Notes under the pieces: generated by a model
Told to the model about the DNA's origin: nothing
Database searches by the model: none
Seen by the model: only the letters and a program-made list of their open reading frames with translations
Part shown: one piece after another, positions 4,711 to 12,771 of the stretch
Layout: each line of letters begins with the position of its first letter
Numbering within the stretch: position 1 is the stretch's first letter
NCBI GenBank assembly: GCA_039026295.1
Contig: JBCCMP010000037.1
Span: 1 to 18,969 of the forward strand
Origin: Thermohalobaculum sp039026295
Lineage (GTDB): Bacteria; Pseudomonadota; Alphaproteobacteria; Rhodobacterales; Rhodobacteraceae
Direction of reading: 5' to 3'
Length of the DNA: 18,969 nt
Position numbers and translations under genes: made by a program

Positions 4711-5937
4711 TTACGCAGCCGCGCGCGACAGAGCGCATTGCGACCAAAGTGCCGAAAGGGCGCCGACCAGGTGGTTGATGTCCGCCTCGCTGTGCAGCGG
4801 GCCCGGCGTGAAGCGCAGCCGTTCGGTGCCCTTTGGCACCGTCGGATAGTTAATCGGCTGCACATAGACGCCGTAGTCATCCAGCAGGATATCGGAAATC
4901 ATCTTGCACTTGACCGGGTCGCCGACCATGACCGGGATGATGTGGCTCGGGTTCGGCAGATGCGGAATGCCCTCCCGGTCCAGCTTGGTCCGAAGGCTTG
5001 TCACCGCCCGCCGCTGTTGTCGGCGTTCGATTTCCGAGTTCTTGAGATGTCTGACAGCGACCTGCGCCCCCGCTGCGACCGCGGGCGGAAGGGCAGTCGT
5101 GAAGATGAAACCCGAGGAGAAAGAGCGGACATAGTCACACATCGCCTCTGTCCCCGCGATGTAGCCGCCAAGGGTTCCGTAGGCTTTCGCAAGCGTGCCC
5201 TCGATGATTGTCAGCCGCTCCATCGCGCCGTCCTGCTCGGCAATGCCGCCGCCGCGCGGCCCATACATGCCGACCGCGTGCACTTCGTCGAGATAGGTCA
5301 TGGCATTGTACCGGTCGGCCAGATCGCAGATGTCGTGGATCGGGGCGATATCGCCATCCATCGAGTAGACTGACTCGAACGCAATCATTTTCGGCTGTTC
5401 CGGGTCCAGCGCCTTCAGCCGTGCCTCCAGATCTGCCAGATCATTGTGCTTCCAGATCTGCTTGGTCGCGCGCGAATGGCGGATCCCCTCGATCATCGAC
5501 GCATGGTTGAACGCATCGGACAGGATGACCATTCCGGGGATCGTCGCGCCGAGCGTGCCGAGCGCGGCGAAGTTGGACACGTAGCCCGAGGTGAAGAGCA
5601 ACGCATCTTCCTTGCGGTGCAGATCGGCCAGTTCCTGTTCCAGCAGGACATGGTGGTGATTGGTGCCGGAGATGTTGCGTGTACCGCCCGCGCCCGCGCC
5701 GCAGGCATCGATGGCGTCTTTCATCGCCTCGCGGACATCACGGTGCTGTCCCATCCCCAGATAGTCGTTCGAACACCAGACCGTCACATCATGGACGCCG
5801 GCATTGCCGCCTGATCCGACATGGCGCGCGGCACGCGGAAAGTCGCCGCAGCGGCGCTCGAGATCGGCAAAGACCCGGTAATTTCCCTCGTCCTTAAGGT
5901 CGTCTAGGCGGGACTGAAAGTGTTGTTCGTAGTTCAT
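4711..5937 (-). CDS. hemA: 5-aminolevulinate synthase HemA
   Basis: A cytoplasmic PLP enzyme that condenses glycine and succinyl-CoA to 5-aminolevulinate, the first step of tetrapyrrole synthesis in alphaproteobacteria. The 408 residues match the family throughout: WCSNDYLGMGQHRDV (54-68), GTRNISGTNHHH (85-96), LFTSGYVSNFAALGTLG (114-130), FESVYSMDGD (187-196), DEVHAVGMYGPRGGG (217-231) and the PLP-binding Lys251 in TLAKAYGTLGGY. The ATG at 5937 is chosen because GGAGAGGA lies just upstream and MNYEQHF is the usual N-terminus; a further upstream in-frame start at 5991 lies inside puhE. It is the last pigment gene of the bch-puh run, 13 bp after puhE, so supply of the precursor is co-regulated with bacteriochlorophyll synthesis. 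Other hemA copies elsewhere are possible. Confidence 0.96.
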   Translation of the reverse strand: MNYEQHFQSRLDDLKDEGNYRVFADLERRCGDFPRAARHVGSGGNAGVHDVTVWCSNDYLGMGQHRDVREAMKDAIDACGAGAGGTRNISGTNHHHVLLEQELADLHRKEDALLFTSGYVSNFAALGTLGATIPGMVILSDAFNHASMIEGIRHSRATKQIWKHNDLADLEARLKALDPEQPKMIAFESVYSMDGDIAPIHDICDLADRYNAMTYLDEVHAVGMYGPRGGGIAEQDGAMERLTIIEGTLAKAYGTLGGYIAGTEAMCDYVRSFSSGFIFTTALPPAVAAGAQVAVRHLKNSEIERRQQRRAVTSLRTKLDREGIPHLPNPSHIIPVMVGDPVKCKMISDILLDDYGVYVQPINYPTVPKGTERLRFTPGPLHSEADINHLVGALSALWSQCALSRAAA

Positions 5938-5950
5938 TGAGGTCCTCTCC

Positions 5951-6727
5951 CTAACCGTCGTCCGCGGGCTTGGCACCCGCAGGGCCGGCATTGGTCCGGC
6001 TTTTAGTCATCCATTGCCAAAGGGCCTGGTCCCGCACGGGCAGGACCATCAGCCAGTGTTCGATCAGCGCCAGCCCCGTGAGTGCCGCCAGCAGCGTGTA
6101 GCCCGTCGGATCGCCGGGGATCGCTGCGGCGTGTCCGGCCCAGAAAGCCAGGGCTCCGCTCATCACTGTGACCGAAATCGGGAACAGCCAGTTCATCCGT
6201 TTGTTCGCGAAATAGGTCTTCATGTGCGCAACGGCGTCCGGCATCAGGTCGTGGCTGAGATTGGGCACACCCAGATAAACGTTCAGCTTGGCCGAGATGC
6301 GGGCCGCGAACAAAATCAGGAAGGTCCAGAGCCCGGTATGATCCGGTGCGTGCCAGACCGCAGCGCCAAGGCCAATTGCGGTGCCCAGAAGCGCGAGCTC
6401 GTGATGGGCAAGGGTGCCCCAGGCCATCAGGAAATGGCGGTGGCCGTTCAGCCCCGGCGGGCACACCCTCTTGTTCGGCCCGGTAATCACCCCTGTCAGG
6501 AACGCCAGTTCAAACCAGCCCCAGACGACTATCGCGCACCCGAAACCCATCAGCGCGCCGGTCGGGGTGCCGAAATCCGCGGCCCAGACCAGACCATAGG
6601 CCGATACCGCTGCGGTTGGCGCCGACAGCAGCACCTCTGCCCGCCCCGCGCCGCGGCTGACCGCCCAGAAGATCGCACCGGTGGAGAACCACCAGACAAA
6701 AAGGGCAACAAGGACGGTCAGCAGCAT
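5951..6727 (-). CDS. puhE: photosynthetic complex assembly protein PuhE (DUF3623)
   Basis: A 258-residue membrane protein with about seven hydrophobic helices and the conserved segments VWWFSTGAIFWAV near the N-terminus, GPNKRVCPPG, HELALLGT, RISAKLNVYLGVPN and IEHWLMVLPV. It corresponds to PuhE, located between acsF and hemA in Rhodobacter. There its loss alters reaction-centre/LH1 assembly and bacteriochlorophyll levels; the molecular role is unknown. It begins 4 bp after the acsF stop with only a weak ribosome binding site, so it is probably translated by coupling. The C-terminus is hydrophilic, rich in Ala, Gly and Pro, and probably disordered. Confidence 0.9.
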   Translation of the reverse strand: MLLTVLVALFVWWFSTGAIFWAVSRGAGRAEVLLSAPTAAVSAYGLVWAADFGTPTGALMGFGCAIVVWGWFELAFLTGVITGPNKRVCPPGLNGHRHFLMAWGTLAHHELALLGTAIGLGAAVWHAPDHTGLWTFLILFAARISAKLNVYLGVPNLSHDLMPDAVAHMKTYFANKRMNWLFPISVTVMSGALAFWAGHAAAIPGDPTGYTLLAALTGLALIEHWLMVLPVRDQALWQWMTKSRTNAGPAGAKPADDG

Positions 6728-6731
6728 CAGA

Positions 6732-7874
6732 TCACCACACAGGCATCAGGCGAGACGTATCGGGAAGCTCGTTCTTCTTGATCGGCTGCACATAAAGCCG
6801 TGCGAAGATCCCTGCTGCCCTCAGCGCAAGACCCGCCCTGCGAAGGCGTCCCAGGACACCGCCCTGTTTCTTGGCGGCATCCATCCGGTTCGAGACATCG
6901 GCCATCCGCTTGCACATCTGCCAGAAGACCGGGTTGTCCAGATCCAGCTCGACCGGGAAGCACTGGCGCGAGATTTCCGACGTCAGCCGAAGGACCTTCT
7001 TGTCGTAGTCCTCGATGTCGACGCCCAGCGCTTCATGGAAATAGGGCCGCTGGTGGTCACGCACCCACATGGTCACGAAGACCGCGATCAGGAAAAAGCG
7101 AATCCAGTACTTGTTCAGCCCCTCCAGCGTCTTGCGGTCGGCCCGCATCAGCAGGCTGAACGCCTCGCCGTGCCGGAACTCGTCATTGCACCACTCTTCG
7201 AACCACTTGAAGATCGGGTGGAAGCGCTGATCCGGGTTCTTCTCCAGATGCCGGAAGATCGTGATGTACCGGGCATAGCCGATCTTCTCGGAAAGATACG
7301 TCGCGTAGTAGATGAACTTGGGCCGGAAGTAGGTGTACTTTTTCTGCTGGGTCAGGAAGCCAAGGTTCACCGCAACCCCGACCTCACGCAGAGCATCGTT
7401 GATGAACCCGGCGTGGCGCGCCTCGTCCCGGGCCATCATCTGGAACAGCCCAGTGATGTCCTGATTGTTCCCCCGGCGCTTCATTTCCTTGTAGAGCACG
7501 CAGCCGGAGAATTCCGAGGTACAGGACGAGATGAGGAAGTCGATGAATTCCTTCTTCAGGTGCGGCTCCATACCGTCCCAGTCGATCTTGTCCCAATCCG
7601 CGTTCTTCTTGAAATGGCCCTTGTTGGGGTCCGACTTCATCTCGTTGATCAGGGCGTCCCATTCCTCGCGCACCGGTTCCACGTCTATTGCGTCCAACTC
7701 GTTGAAATCGGTGGTGTAGAAGCGCGGGGTCAGCAGGGTGTCCTGCATTGCAACGGCGGTGGCGTCATCACTGTCGAACTTGGCCATCTCTTCTGCGATG
7801 GCGAGACCTTCCTCCACGGTGGTTGCATCAGCGGTGTGGGTTGCGCCCGATCTTTTCACATTTTGAACGTTCAT
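6732..7874 (-). CDS. acsF: Mg-protoporphyrin IX monomethyl ester oxidative cyclase AcsF
   Basis: The oxygen-dependent di-iron enzyme that forms the isocyclic E ring, converting Mg-protoporphyrin monomethyl ester to divinyl protochlorophyllide. The 380-residue chain has two iron-binding ExxH motifs, Glu151-x-x-His154 in ARDEARHAGF and Glu232-x-x-His235 in NDEFRHGEAF, together with SSCTSEFSGCVLYKEMKRR (116-134), typical of AcsF. The ATG at 7874 has GGAGGAGG upstream and overlaps the end of the preceding gene by 4 bp (ATGA); an upstream frame start at 7946 lies inside that gene. The neighbours puhB and puhE give the Rhodobacter-type order. Its presence indicates pigment synthesis with oxygen; the anaerobic BchE is not in the window. 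Confidence 0.97.
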   Translation of the reverse strand: MNVQNVKRSGATHTADATTVEEGLAIAEEMAKFDSDDATAVAMQDTLLTPRFYTTDFNELDAIDVEPVREEWDALINEMKSDPNKGHFKKNADWDKIDWDGMEPHLKKEFIDFLISSCTSEFSGCVLYKEMKRRGNNQDITGLFQMMARDEARHAGFINDALREVGVAVNLGFLTQQKKYTYFRPKFIYYATYLSEKIGYARYITIFRHLEKNPDQRFHPIFKWFEEWCNDEFRHGEAFSLLMRADRKTLEGLNKYWIRFFLIAVFVTMWVRDHQRPYFHEALGVDIEDYDKKVLRLTSEISRQCFPVELDLDNPVFWQMCKRMADVSNRMDAAKKQGGVLGRLRRAGLALRAAGIFARLYVQPIKKNELPDTSRLMPVW

Positions 7875-8167
7875 AGCCGGACCTCCTCCGAGAAGCTGAA
7901 TTCGCAGAGCTCCATGACCTCGAAGTCGCCGGTCAGACGTGTCCACAGCCTCTCCAGCCCCGAGGCGCGGGTGATCACGGCCGTGCGGTCCTCCCGCACG
8001 ATTTCGCCGAACGGCGCCATAATCTCTGGCCCTTCGACCTGAACGCTGTCTCCCGGATGCACGACTGATCCGTCATTGAAGCGGACATGGGCGTGCAGGC
8101 TTTCGAATTTGTGGCTGATTTCGACCGTGCAGGGCGCGGTCTCTCGACGTCTTGTGAAAAGTCCCAT
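7871..8167 (-). CDS. bciE: probable BciE, accessory subunit of the AcsF cyclase
   Basis: A 98-residue soluble protein directly upstream of acsF and overlapping it by 4 bp. In alphaproteobacteria such as Rhodobacter sphaeroides, a small protein encoded next to acsF, BciE, is required for cyclase activity; size and position match. The sequence shows an N-terminal basic start (MGLFTRRRE), ESLHAHVRFNDGSVVHPGDSVQVEGP, which reads like a small beta-barrel turn, then GEIVREDRTAVITRASGLERLWTRLTGDFEVMELCEFSFSEE. There is no signal or membrane segment. GGAGGG inside the end of puhB is the ribosome binding site. The assignment rests mainly on context and length, with the sequence fit recalled rather than aligned. 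Confidence 0.78.
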   Translation of the reverse strand: MGLFTRRRETAPCTVEISHKFESLHAHVRFNDGSVVHPGDSVQVEGPEIMAPFGEIVREDRTAVITRASGLERLWTRLTGDFEVMELCEFSFSEEVRL

Positions 8168-8172
8168 TTTGT

Positions 8173-8832
8173 TTAGCCCTCCATTTTTGTCGCGGTTTTT
8201 GTGTGATCCAGCGGTGTCGCGAAGACCGCCGGTGCTGTGTCGTTGGCCAATTCAGGTGCCGGTGCAGGCGCACCAGCGGTAGATAGATTTACGCGTGCTG
8301 CAATGTGCCGGGCAATCCGGCTTGCTTCCGGGACGCAGCGCAGCGCGGGATGCGGCTGCCGGACCCGCCAGGGCAGGACGTGCGGCCAGCAGATCGCATA
8401 GCCGACCGGTGCCTCTTTTTTCAGATCCAGCGAGATCGTTCCGGTGTCATCCGCACCCGCCTTCAGGGTGGCAGAGCGGATGTGATGATACGGAAGGTTC
8501 AGCGCGACCCGCAGCACGACGCCGATTTGCAGCACGATGCGCCGGTTCGTCACTGTGTAAAGCGCCATGCGCGCAGTGATCCGCGCTGACACCATCAGCA
8601 GGCCGCAGATCAGCATGCCAATCAGTCCGAACCAGATTGCCGTTTCGCCAACCTGGCCCGTGCGCATCAGGTCGAAGACCACAGCCCAGACGACCAGCCC
8701 GCAAGTCGCATAAAGGCAAAGCCGCAGGCCAAATGCGTGCCGTGCCAACGACATCCAGTCGGGACGACCCTGCCAGCAGACATACTCTGCGCCGGACGTT
8801 CGCTTGGTGGTATTTGCCGTCTCTGCTGCCAT
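8173..8832 (-). CDS. puhB: reaction-centre assembly protein PuhB
   Basis: A 219-residue inner-membrane protein needed for efficient reaction-centre assembly in Rhodobacter capsulatus. It shows EYVCWQGRPDW (16-26), two or so hydrophobic helices (about 37-55 and 66-83) and a bacterial PH-like segment starting at MALYTVTNRRIVLQIGVVL (89-107), followed by SATLKAGADDTGTISLDL. The start at 8832 (MAAETAN) is chosen because GGAAGGA lies 3 bases upstream; in-frame GTG (8847) and ATG (8844) lack a ribosome binding site but cannot be excluded. The C-terminus is Ala/Pro/Thr-rich. It lies 44 bp after puhA and 5 bp before the BciE-like gene. The gene usually found next, puhC, is missing. Confidence 0.9.
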   Translation of the reverse strand: MAAETANTTKRTSGAEYVCWQGRPDWMSLARHAFGLRLCLYATCGLVVWAVVFDLMRTGQVGETAIWFGLIGMLICGLLMVSARITARMALYTVTNRRIVLQIGVVLRVALNLPYHHIRSATLKAGADDTGTISLDLKKEAPVGYAICWPHVLPWRVRQPHPALRCVPEASRIARHIAARVNLSTAGAPAPAPELANDTAPAVFATPLDHTKTATKMEG

Positions 8833-8876
8833 CGATCCTTCCATCACGGGGTGGGTTGGCGGTCGCGAAGTTTCCC

Positions 8877-9641
8877 TTAGACCTGCGCTTCCAGGCGATT
8901 GGCGTGGGCGTAGAGCTTGCCGCCGCCCCAGTATGCACAGATCTTTTCTTCCTCCAGCATGGTCACCTGGCTGTCCGATGCGGTTTGCGGGATATCCGCG
9001 AAATGCTCGGCATAAAGCGCATGGACCGAGACACGGTCGCGCTTCAGGCGCACCAGTTGGATGGGGGCCAGACGCTTGCCACCGCCATCTTTCAGTTCGA
9101 TTTCCAGATACCGCACCAGTTGCTCCGGCACGTCGACCCAGATGTCTGAGATTTTCCCGACGACGGGGCCATCATGGGCCTGAACCCAAAGGCCGCGGGC
9201 GTCCTTGCCGCTGGAGATGAAGAAGTCCTCGAGCGCCGCCAGGGGCTTGATCTTGGGATGGGCATGACCGTCGAGCTCCGGCTCGTCGCGGCGCATCGCC
9301 CAGGAGGCCGGTCCCACACCGTCCAGCATCGGATTGCCGGTTGGCTCGAACGGCGAGCCTGCCGACTGGGGGTCTTGAGCCAACGCAAGCGGGCGATCGT
9401 CGACCGGGTCGTTGTTCGGAACCGAGACCGTGCCGCGGCCATGGGGCAGCTTGAACGTTTTCTGACTCGGCAGCGGATATGGCCCTTCATTGCCCGCCGT
9501 GGTGCCGTCATCGCTTTCCAGCGGATAGCCTTCGCGCATGTTCTCGCGCTGCAGGTAGATCACCAGCGCGGCAAAGAAGAACCAGAACAGGTACAGCGAG
9601 ATCAATGCGAGGTCGATGTTGCCAGAGATCAGATGTTCCAT
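8877..9641 (-). CDS. puhA: photosynthetic reaction-centre H subunit PuhA
   Basis: The H subunit caps the cytoplasmic face of the reaction centre and guides protons to the secondary quinone QB. The 254 residues comprise one N-terminal membrane helix (about 11-31, DLALISLYLFWFFFAALVIYL), a linker, and a PRC-barrel-type cytoplasmic domain (about 145-250) with GKISDIWVDVPEQ and EEEKICAYWGGG. The proton-entry and transfer residues known in Rhodobacter sphaeroides occur at the same numbers: Asp124, His126, His128, Asp170 and Glu173. AAAGGAG upstream fixes the start. It follows lhaA after 22 bp; the puhA promoter known inside lhaA in Rhodobacter could also exist here but was not identified. Confidence 0.97.
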   Translation of the reverse strand: MEHLISGNIDLALISLYLFWFFFAALVIYLQRENMREGYPLESDDGTTAGNEGPYPLPSQKTFKLPHGRGTVSVPNNDPVDDRPLALAQDPQSAGSPFEPTGNPMLDGVGPASWAMRRDEPELDGHAHPKIKPLAALEDFFISSGKDARGLWVQAHDGPVVGKISDIWVDVPEQLVRYLEIELKDGGGKRLAPIQLVRLKRDRVSVHALYAEHFADIPQTASDSQVTMLEEEKICAYWGGGKLYAHANRLEAQV

Positions 9642-9663
9642 GAAAGCGCTCCTTTCGGCGGTC

Positions 9664-11097
9664 TCAGGTCGGGAATTCGGCCAAACCGATCTTGGCCTTT
9701 TCCGTTGATTTCGGTACGGGTGTGCGCCGGACCAGCGGGGCCAGCGTGATAAGGGTCAGGAACAGCAGCGCGAGTTCCAGGTGGTAGACCATGGTGTAGC
9801 CGATGGCCGGTCCGGTCAGCGCCTCGCCCAGGGCACCCTGCGCGGCCAGTTCGGCGACGCCGTCCTTGATGCCGCCGCCAAGGGCAATGCCCAGCCCGGC
9901 TGCCGTCGCCTGCGCCGCGCCCCAGGCGCCCAGCGCCAGACCGCGACCGGCGATACCGGTGACCGGCATGGTCATCGCTGCGGTCAGTGTTGCGATCGCA
10001 AACAGCCCGCCGCCCATGCCGATCAGAAACGCCCCCGCAAAGAACAGGGGCGCGGCCATCATCGGGGCGGACATGATCACCATCACGAAGGCGGCCAGCC
10101 CCAGCAGAATGCCGCGGGCAGATATCCAGTGCGGGCCAAGTCCGCGAGCCAGCCATTTTGCGGCCATGCCGAACCCGGCCAGGGCCCCCGCCGCCCACAT
10201 CGCGGTCAAAAGCGTCGTGGCAGAGACGGATAGGCCAAGGACTTCGCCGCCGTAATGCTCCAGCAGCACATCCTGCATCTGGAACGCCATGGTGCCGAGG
10301 AAGACGACCATCAGAAGCCGCCCGGCCGGCCCGCCTGCCTTAAGGTCCGCCCAGGCGTCGCGGAACTTGGGCCGCGGCTTGGCGCGTTCTTCCTTGGACA
10401 TCGGGCGCACGCGCTCCTGCTTCCAAAGCGCCACAAGGTTCAACAGCAGCGTCGCCAGCGCTGTGCCCTGCACCACCTGCACCAGCCGCAACTTCGAGAA
10501 GTCGGCCAGCAATGCTCCGACGATCAATGCTGAGACCGCCATGCCCACCAGGAACATCACGTAGAGAAGCGCGACGACCCGGGGCCGGGTTTCATCGTCG
10601 GCCAGATCCGAGGCCAGGGCTAGCCCGGCCGTCTGCGTCATGTGAAGGCCAAGGCCCGTCATAAGGAAGGCTGCAGCCGCCAGGGCCTCGCCCGCCCAGA
10701 CCGGCCCGACGCTCTGATCGCCGGACAGGACCAGAATGGCGAACGGCATCACCGCCAGTCCGCCCATTTGCCAGAGCGAGCCGAACCACATGTAAGGAAC
10801 ACGCTTCCAGCCGATGACAGATTTGTAGGTGTCGGACCTGAAGCCCAGCAACGCCCGGAACGGGGCGATCAGCACCGGCAGGGCAACCATTATGGCGACA
10901 ATGGTCGCCGCCACGCCCATCTCGACGATCATCACCCGGTTCAGCGTGCCCAGCAGCATCACCGTCGCCATTCCGCAAGAGATCTGGAACAGCGACAGGC
11001 GCAGGATCTGCGACAGGGGGAATCCCTCGGACCCTGCATCTGCGAAGGGCAGGTACCGCAGCGAAAGCCGCTTTATGAAATTCCGGCTCAGGATCAC
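9664..11097 (-). CDS. lhaA: LH1 assembly factor LhaA (PucC family), GTG start
   Basis: A 477-residue polytopic membrane protein of the PucC/LhaA branch of the major facilitator fold, with about 12 hydrophobic helices. It shares RYLPFAD, LSLFQISCGMA, GTLNRVMIVEM, FRALLGFRSDTYKS, GWKRVPYMW and LGAWGAAQATAAG with the PucC in this window. LhaA promotes assembly of the core LH1 antenna; the position between bchM and puhA is diagnostic. The start is GTG at 11097, overlapping the bchM stop by 4 bp (GTGA), with GAGG about 8 bases upstream, so translation is coupled to bchM. Confidence 0.93.
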   Translation of the reverse strand: MILSRNFIKRLSLRYLPFADAGSEGFPLSQILRLSLFQISCGMATVMLLGTLNRVMIVEMGVAATIVAIMVALPVLIAPFRALLGFRSDTYKSVIGWKRVPYMWFGSLWQMGGLAVMPFAILVLSGDQSVGPVWAGEALAAAAFLMTGLGLHMTQTAGLALASDLADDETRPRVVALLYVMFLVGMAVSALIVGALLADFSKLRLVQVVQGTALATLLLNLVALWKQERVRPMSKEERAKPRPKFRDAWADLKAGGPAGRLLMVVFLGTMAFQMQDVLLEHYGGEVLGLSVSATTLLTAMWAAGALAGFGMAAKWLARGLGPHWISARGILLGLAAFVMVIMSAPMMAAPLFFAGAFLIGMGGGLFAIATLTAAMTMPVTGIAGRGLALGAWGAAQATAAGLGIALGGGIKDGVAELAAQGALGEALTGPAIGYTMVYHLELALLFLTLITLAPLVRRTPVPKSTEKAKIGLAEFPT

Positions 11098-11786
11098 CGG
11101 GTCAGCCTCATGGCCTGACTGATGTAGAAACCGCTCTTGATCCTCTCAGACGGTGGCATTGACCAGCGGCGCAATGCGGGCGCGTCGGCACAGTCGCGGC
11201 GCAGGCGCCCTTCGCTGATCGGGCGGATCGCCGGTGATTTGTCACCGCGCGGAAAAAGCTTTCCGGCGACATGCATTCCGCGCAGCAGCAGTGTGGCAGG
11301 CGCAACAGTGAAGACAATTGACTGGCGCGTACGGCTTGCAAGCTGCCCAAGGGCCGAGACGATGTCTTCCGGCTCATAGTGGATCAGGCTGTCCATCGCG
11401 ACCACATGGTCGAACAGACCCAGTTCGGCATCCAGCATATCGCCGGCCTGATAGGTAATCTGTCCCGTCACGTCATCCGGTGTGCGCTGGCGGGCGACAT
11501 CCAGCAGATTGGGAGAGATATCGACGCCCAAGACCTCGGCTCCGCGTCGGGCGAGTTCGACCGACAACTGTCCGGCTCCGCAGCCTGCGTCCAGCACCCG
11601 CTGGCCATGCAGATCGGCTGGCAAACGATAGAGAAGGGCGGCGCGCATCCTGTCGCGCCCGGCGCGCACAGTCTGGCGGATCTTCGAGACCGGCGCGTCC
11701 GAGGTCAGCCGCTCCCAGGTCTCGGCCGCCGTGCGGTCGAAGTAATGCTCAAGCCTGCCGCGCGTATGCGAGTAGGTGTCGGTCAT
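11094..11786 (-). CDS. bchM: Mg-protoporphyrin O-methyltransferase BchM
   Basis: A 230-residue S-adenosylmethionine-dependent enzyme that methylates the 13-propionate of Mg-protoporphyrin IX, the step between the chelatase and AcsF. It has the class I methyltransferase core: motif I VLDAGCGAG (64-72), the acidic strand end EVLGVDIS (84-91), YQAGDM, and FDHVVAMDSLIHYEPED. The N-terminal YFDRTAAETWERLTSD is typical of BchM. The ATG at 11786 shares one base with the bchL stop (TGATG), giving tight coupling; an earlier in-frame start at 11939 lies inside bchL. Confidence 0.95.
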   Translation of the reverse strand: MTDTYSHTRGRLEHYFDRTAAETWERLTSDAPVSKIRQTVRAGRDRMRAALLYRLPADLHGQRVLDAGCGAGQLSVELARRGAEVLGVDISPNLLDVARQRTPDDVTGQITYQAGDMLDAELGLFDHVVAMDSLIHYEPEDIVSALGQLASRTRQSIVFTVAPATLLLRGMHVAGKLFPRGDKSPAIRPISEGRLRRDCADAPALRRWSMPPSERIKSGFYISQAMRLTR

Positions 11787-12757
11787 CAGTCGAATCCCAG
11801 CAATTCGAAGATGTCGCGGTCCTCCATCGGCGCAGGGGCCAGCGGCTCGGTTCCCGCCCAAAGGGTTTCGGCCAGACGGACATATTCCTTCTGGACGTGG
11901 ACGATGTCGTCTTCCTCGGGCATCTCGAAGACCGTGCACTTGTGCAGACGCGACCGACGGATCGCATCAACGTCCGGCATATGCGCGATGCGGCGGAAGC
12001 CGACTTGATCACAGTACTTGTCCACCTGATCGGTGTCCTTCGAGCGGTTGGCAACGCACCCGGCGAGACGGACAGAGTAATTCTTGGACTTCGCCTGCAC
12101 CGCCGCGATGATCCGGTTCATGGCGTAGATGCTGTCGAAGTCGTTCGCGGTCACGACAACCGCGCGGTCGGCATGTTGCAGCGGCGCCGCAAAGCCGCCG
12201 CAGACCACATCGCCCAGCACATCGAAGACGACGATGTCGGTGTCTTCCAGCAGGTGGTGCGCCTTCAGCAGCTTCACCGTCTGGCCGACGACGTAACCGC
12301 CGCAGCCGGTTCCTGCGGGCGGGCCGCCAGCCTCGACGCACATCACGCCGTTGTAGCCCTCGTAGACGAAGTCTTCGGGGCGCAGTTCCTCGGCGTGGAA
12401 ATCGACCTCTTTCAGCGTGTCGATCACGGTCGGCACAAGGCACTTGGTCAGCGTGAAGGTCGAATCGTGCTTGGGGTCACACCCGATCTGCAGCACGCGC
12501 TTGCCCAGTTTCGAGAACGCCGCTGACAGGTTCGACGAGGTCGTCGACTTCCCGATACCGCCCTTGCCGTAGACGCTGAAGACCTTGGCCGTGTCGATCT
12601 GGGCCGTCGGGTCCATCTGGACCTGCACGCTGCCCTCGCCATCCTGACCTTTCAGCACCGGCGGTGCGGCAGGCCGGGACGGCCGTGCCGTCCGGTTCGG
12701 CATCGTGTCGATCCCGGCGGCCTTGCGCATCAGGTCCTTGTTGTCGAGCGGGCTCAT
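11786..12757 (-). CDS. bchL: dark protochlorophyllide reductase iron-sulfur ATPase BchL
   Basis: The nitrogenase-reductase-like (NifH-type) protein that passes electrons, with ATP hydrolysis, to BchN-BchB for light-independent reduction of protochlorophyllide. The 323 residues include the P-loop YGKGGIGKST (63-72), switch segments IGCDPKHDST (91-100) and FDVLGDVVCGG (178-188), and the two cysteines per monomer that hold the intersubunit 4Fe-4S cluster, Cys152 (GTGCGG) and Cys186. The N-terminal part before the core (MSPLDNKD... to GQDGEGSVQVQMD) is about 25 residues longer than in Rhodobacter sphaeroides and rich in Arg, Pro and Ala. The start at 12757 has AAGGGGA upstream; a longer frame to 12874 is inside bchH. 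It is separated from bchH by 14 bp. Confidence 0.97.
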   Translation of the reverse strand: MSPLDNKDLMRKAAGIDTMPNRTARPSRPAAPPVLKGQDGEGSVQVQMDPTAQIDTAKVFSVYGKGGIGKSTTSSNLSAAFSKLGKRVLQIGCDPKHDSTFTLTKCLVPTVIDTLKEVDFHAEELRPEDFVYEGYNGVMCVEAGGPPAGTGCGGYVVGQTVKLLKAHHLLEDTDIVVFDVLGDVVCGGFAAPLQHADRAVVVTANDFDSIYAMNRIIAAVQAKSKNYSVRLAGCVANRSKDTDQVDKYCDQVGFRRIAHMPDVDAIRRSRLHKCTVFEMPEEDDIVHVQKEYVRLAETLWAGTEPLAPAPMEDRDIFELLGFD

Positions 12758-12771
12758 GAGCAGTCCCCTTT

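Noticed and set aside
5938..5991. Longer hemA start inside puhE
   Set aside because: The extra residues (MPALRVPSPRTT...) do not resemble HemA and a good ribosome binding site directly precedes the ATG at 5937.
6681..8042. 453-codon open frame on the + strand opposite acsF
   Set aside because: It is a shadow of acsF and bciE; there is no ribosome binding site and no recognisable domain.
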